In this document: positions 60,206 to 64,000 of the stretch, piece after piece | Layout of the letters: every line of letters starts with the position of its first letter | How positions within the stretch are numbered: position 1 is the stretch's first letter | Assembly: GCA_013399015.1 (NCBI GenBank) | Contig: VWZX01004918.1 | Coordinates: 1,321,369 to 1,385,368 of the forward strand | From: Galbula dea | Taxonomy: Eukaryota > Chordata > Aves > Piciformes > Galbulidae | DNA: 64,000 bases | Reading direction: 5' to 3' | Position numbers and translations under genes: made by a program | Notes under the pieces: model-generated | What the model was told of the DNA's origin: nothing | What the model saw: the letters and a program-made list of their open reading frames with translations, nothing else | Database searches by the model: none

Positions 60206-60442
60206 AAATGGAACACAGGAAATTCCATCTAAACATGAGGAAAGACAACGCTCCTGTGAGGGTGACGGCGCTGGCCCAGGCTCCCTAGAGAGGTTGTGGA
60301 GTCTCTGTCTCCGGAGAGATTCCAGTCTCACCTGGAGGTGATCCTGAGCAATCTGCCCTAGGTGACCCTGCTTTAGCAGGAGGGTTGGACTAGATGACCC
60401 CACAGAGGTCCGTCCTAATCCCCACTATTCTGTCATTGTGTG
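60206..60442 (+). mobile_element. CR1 LINE fragment near GTF2A1L promoter (sense)
   Basis: A sense CR1 3' end: 'ggaacacaggaaattcc', 'gaggttgtggagtctctgt', 'gagggttggactagatgac' and a final 'attctgtcattgtgtga'. It is of another subfamily from the 6129-type copies. It starts about 190 bp from the GTF2A1L start codon and is antisense to that gene. Confidence 0.9.
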
Positions 60443-61465
60443 ACCCACTCTGCCCAAAGCACAAGGTCACCGAGGGGCCCAGTTTGCAGGTCAGACACTA
60501 AGCTCCAGCCTGAGACTTCCACTTCTGAGTATAGGAGAGGGGAGCCCTTGTCTGGAGAGTGTGGTAGTGTGAAAACATACCCAGGAAAGCTGGCTGCAAA
60601 AGCATATTATTTTGTACTAACAAACTCTGAAGTCATTATTGCCTCATAAACAGGGAGATAGCTGAAGCTACCAGTTAGGTAGCAGCAATCTGGTACAACC
60701 ACTCAAATAATTGCTTACATTTGCAGCAATCTGTTCCTATGTTAATACAGAGATTTACCAATTTAACTGTTACTCATCTGGAAAAATGTTGGTTAATTTC
60801 ATATATGTAGCAGAATATAGACATTATACACCACCTGGCCATACAAGGATCAGTGTTGCCCTGATGAGTCTAAGAACCTACAATCATCATCTTCTCTTTT
60901 TCCCCTTCTTTTACTTTCTTTTTCCATATTTAGGTAGCTATATAGTTTCAGCACTATTTGGCTTAAGAGGAGACTCACCCATTAAGTTTTAATTTTTAAG
61001 GCTGACTTACACATCCTGAAAAATTAAAATATTTTAATGAAAAAACTGACAAATCCTTAATTACATAGCTAGACTAACACCTACAACCAACAAAAAATAA
61101 AAGCAGCAACATCCATAATAATATTGTAAGTTGCATTTTCACAAGTGAGACAAATGCAATTTGCTCTTGAAGCAATTTTGCTCTGCAGCAAAATATGTTT
61201 AATGACACCGTCTGTATCTTGAATTAAACAGCTGTTCTGTATTCTCTGCACCATCAGGAGCAAAAAGCATGTTGCTTTGCTTGAAGAATAATTTAAATAA
61301 TAAAATGCATTTTTTTCAATGACACTGCTCATTTGAAACTGGGATAGTGCATACCAAGACCACCATTATTCTTCTCCTGTGCAGTTAGTCATCTTGTTGT
61401 GTTAGCAAAGATAGCAGGAAGAAGTGGCAGCCTTTAGGATCTCACTGGGCCCTGAAGGTTGCAGA
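60443..61465. other. Flank, no gene recognised
   Basis: AT-rich unique sequence with T-rich runs near 60895-60930; no exon-like segment on either strand. Confidence 0.55.
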
Positions 61466-61636
61466 TCACAGAATCACAGAACTGTTAAGGTTGGAAGAGA
61501 CCTCTAAGATCATCAAATACAACAATCACCTGTCACCACCATGCCACTAAACCATGTCCCTAAGTACCACATCTGTATGTTTTTTGACCATCTCCAGGGA
61601 TGGTGACTGCCACCAGTGCCCTGGGCAGCCTGGTGA
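61466..61636 (-). mobile_element. CR1 3'-end fragment (antisense)
   Basis: From 'tcacagaatcacagaactg' through 'ccatgccactaaaccatg' to 'ccctgggcagcctgg'; the same family as the 6129 and 41907 copies, 5'-truncated to about 170 bp. Confidence 0.9.
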
Positions 61637-64000
61637 TCCTGCAGCTGGCTGCGACTTACTCATCAGACAGCTACACCCAATGCAGGGCCATCTGTCTGCC
61701 AGCAATACTGTACAGCAGTTTCAGAAAGGTGGAAGTGCAGAAAGAAGATTTATAAGTGAGTTCCCTGCTTTCTACCACCCTTTTTTTACAAAGCACCTTG
61801 AAATTGGAACAATTTGTTTGCCTAATTTCTAAAGGACTGAGAGGTTGGGGAGCCAGATACCAAAGGACTTCTCAGCTGTCTCAGACAGTGGTCAGGTTAC
61901 TTTGGCTATGTCCACACGAAAATCTGCAGACCAAAGAAAGTGATCTTCACCTGGACTTCAGGGTGACACTGTCTTTTTATTTGCATATACCTAGCACATC
62001 CCATCAGCACAAGATACTGTGTTATAAGCTATACCCTTTGTGTTGCCAGAGAAACACAAAGCTCCTGTCACCAAGGTCAAGGCGTCAGCTCCCTTCGTGC
62101 AAGGGCCAGCAGACTAAGTCTACTGATAGTACACAGCTGGGGGGAAAACTAAAGCTGGGGATAGGAGTACAACTTTGCAAGCTGCACACAGGGAGGTTGC
62201 AGAGGGTGCTTCCTACTAACCAAGGCACCTCCACTTGTATCATACTTTAGATAAGTTCTCTTACAAACTTTTCATCCAAGCACTGCAAGCAGTGTCAGTT
62301 GAACAGCATGAGAAAGCCTATTATATACTGAAAAAACTCAATCTTCTGTAGGCAAGAAAAAATACTGAAATACCTGTGAATCTCATTGTTCATACTGACT
62401 GGCTACCTTCAATATTGCTGATCTTAGCCTAGTATCAGTGTCCTGCAGTGTAAAGTGCAACCCTGTAGTGATTTTTCATGCTTATGGACTTTGTTAGCAT
62501 TTAACCCCACTTTCAAGAGAAGAAACTGAGGTAAAGACACACCAGATATCTCACCCAAGCTCACAAAGGGCAGTTGGGAAGAGCATCCGGATTTCATCAG
62601 CCTTGGATCCAGGCAAGCTCTCCATGTTGCAGTCTCTTTAACAGCTGACAAGAGTTTTAGAAGTCAAGGTATTGAAAAGATTTAACATATTGTTCAAACT
62701 CTGCTGGTTTTTCAGGGTTTTTCTCAGCATTTTGGGATGGTGTTGCTTAAGGGCATCTCAAACCTTCATTTACCTGACAGGTTTAATTTGCAATTATTTA
62801 TACTCTCCTTGGTACACGATGTCTAGAGAAGATTTATTTTTGGATGGTAAACCTTTATTCTTCTTTTATTATTATTAAATAAATAAATTACCGTTCTCAA
62901 ATGCCTTTCCTCTAGAAACTGAGAGCTCTCAGCAAACTCAGATGCTTGTTAATGAATGCCCTCTTCTGTTGAAATCCAGCGTTGCTGCTGTAGAGGAACA
63001 TGGCTGCTCGACTGCAGGACTGCAGAATTCCTTCTCGAGGTGTATTTTACAAATACAAGCTTGTCCTCCTTTCCAAGTAAAAACAATCCTTCTGAGATTA
63101 CAGAATCCAGGCAGTCCTCATGGACTTGACACGGGCAGAAGTGCAATTTCATTTTGAAGGTATTCCCTAACATGCTCCCTTTGTTTTCAGCTGTTAACTC
63201 AGATGCTCTAGTCCCATAACCAATTTTATTAACAGCATGATTTTGTTATAAGCTCCATCATTTCCATGGGAGTTCTGAGAGATGACACTGGGGCCTGTGA
63301 TTTGTTCCTCTTTCATTTATCATCTGTGACTCCATTTTCTTCAAGGGCCTCACCTTTTTTATCAATTTAAAACACTTTATCATAGGAATAGCAGAAAGAG
63401 CTGTCCCTTAATTCAATTTAATGACAAATTTTCAGGACATTTGATGGCATAAGAGGGGCTCTGACCTCTATAACCTGCTATATAAAAATGGCAGTCCTGA
63501 TGGACTTAGTACACTGAATATGGTATATCTCAGCTCCCTGAGACCTATGTAGTATGAGTAAGCCTTGCCTCTCCTAAATACTCACCCTGATACATAAGCC
63601 TTATGTGGAGAGAAAGCCTCAAAGGGAAACAGCAGCCACCAGCTACTTCCCTGTCCTAATTCTTCTCCCTGCACTCCTGTTGGTGCCCAGCTCAGTGCTT
63701 GTCTCTTGTTCCTTTAGCTCCTTTGCTTCCTTGTGTGTGATGTGCAGATGTTTACAGCACCCTCTTTCTCCAGAGAGACCCCAACCTCCTACCTAAGAAA
63801 AGCACCAGTCCAGCTACCTCCTATTTTGTCTACTGCCTTTGCCTTCATAGCTCTCTCAGGTTGCTTCCCTGCCATCTTGTTTTACTCCCCTTCATCAATG
63901 GTTGAAAACTCACTCCCTCCTCACCTGTTTATAACTGCCACTTACCTGCTCATGGGCTCCCTAGCTGCAGTGGAGAGGGGACTTGCAGAACCACACAGAG
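61637..64000. other. Flank toward STON1, no gene recognised
   Basis: Only chance frames (the longest, 164 codons, at 61756-62250 on plus). An (AAT)/(AAAT)-type tract lies at about 62865-62890. By synteny STON1 should lie to the right on the minus strand; I could not identify any of its exons here. Confidence 0.5.

Noticed and set aside
61756..62250. 164-codon plus-strand frame in the right flank
   Set aside because: Low-information composition with no domain; it partly overlaps a shorter frame and shows no promoter or splice context.
62949..63173. Possible STON1 exon on the minus strand
   Set aside because: Synteny predicts STON1 nearby, but the translated sequence shows nothing I can tie to the stonin mu-homology domain.
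1..64000. Prokaryotic-type systems (operons, CRISPR, phage, toxin-antitoxin)
   Set aside because: Composition, introns, CpG islands and CR1 LINEs show vertebrate DNA; no regularly spaced repeats or compact gene arrays are present.

Overview
This is avian nuclear DNA. At least fifteen fragments of CR1 LINEs, the dominant bird retrotransposon, are scattered through it, and it carries two intron-containing vertebrate genes in a conserved order. Both are read exon by exon with consistent splice phases. The species cannot be named from the sequence alone.

Layout. Positions 1 to about 27.8 kb hold no gene I can support. This is the upstream flank of LHCGR (in other vertebrates the LHCGR-FSHR interval), with CR1 fragments, simple repeats, one likely ancient amniote repeat and a few AT-rich, homeodomain/POU-motif-rich stretches that could be conserved non-coding elements. 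A CpG island at about 27.79-28.29 kb contains GC boxes and the first exon of LHCGR (luteinizing hormone/choriogonadotropin receptor, + strand). Its eleven coding exons run from 27948 to 47539. Exons 2-8 each encode one leucine-rich repeat, exons 9-10 and the start of 11 encode the hinge, and exon 11 encodes the whole seven-helix domain. The predicted precursor is 727 residues, or 747 with an alternative acceptor.

After a gene-free gap of about 1.8 kb comes GTF2A1L (TFIIA alpha/beta-like factor, ALF) on the - strand, tail to tail with LHCGR. It has nine coding exons from 60012 down to 50250 and a predicted 492 residues. Its first exon lies in a second CpG island. The remaining 4 kb is flank, presumably toward STON1, with two CR1 fragments and no recognisable gene. 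The two genes are linked by old synteny rather than by a shared pathway: one is the gonadal LH receptor, the other a germ-cell-biased general transcription factor subunit.

Most interesting points. (1) An antisense CR1 fragment ends within about 2-7 bases of the 3' splice site of LHCGR exon 8, so the probable branch point and pyrimidine tract of a coding exon are transposon-derived, and the CR1 also brings a competing AG. (2) LHCGR exon 11 has two in-frame 3' splice sites 60 nt apart, and the hinge is about 30 residues longer than in mammals. (3) CR1 copies sit within about 250 bp of both start codons, and the GTF2A1L reading frame stays open upstream of its ATG into the CR1. I found no sign of an undescribed system such as a phage, CRISPR or operon.
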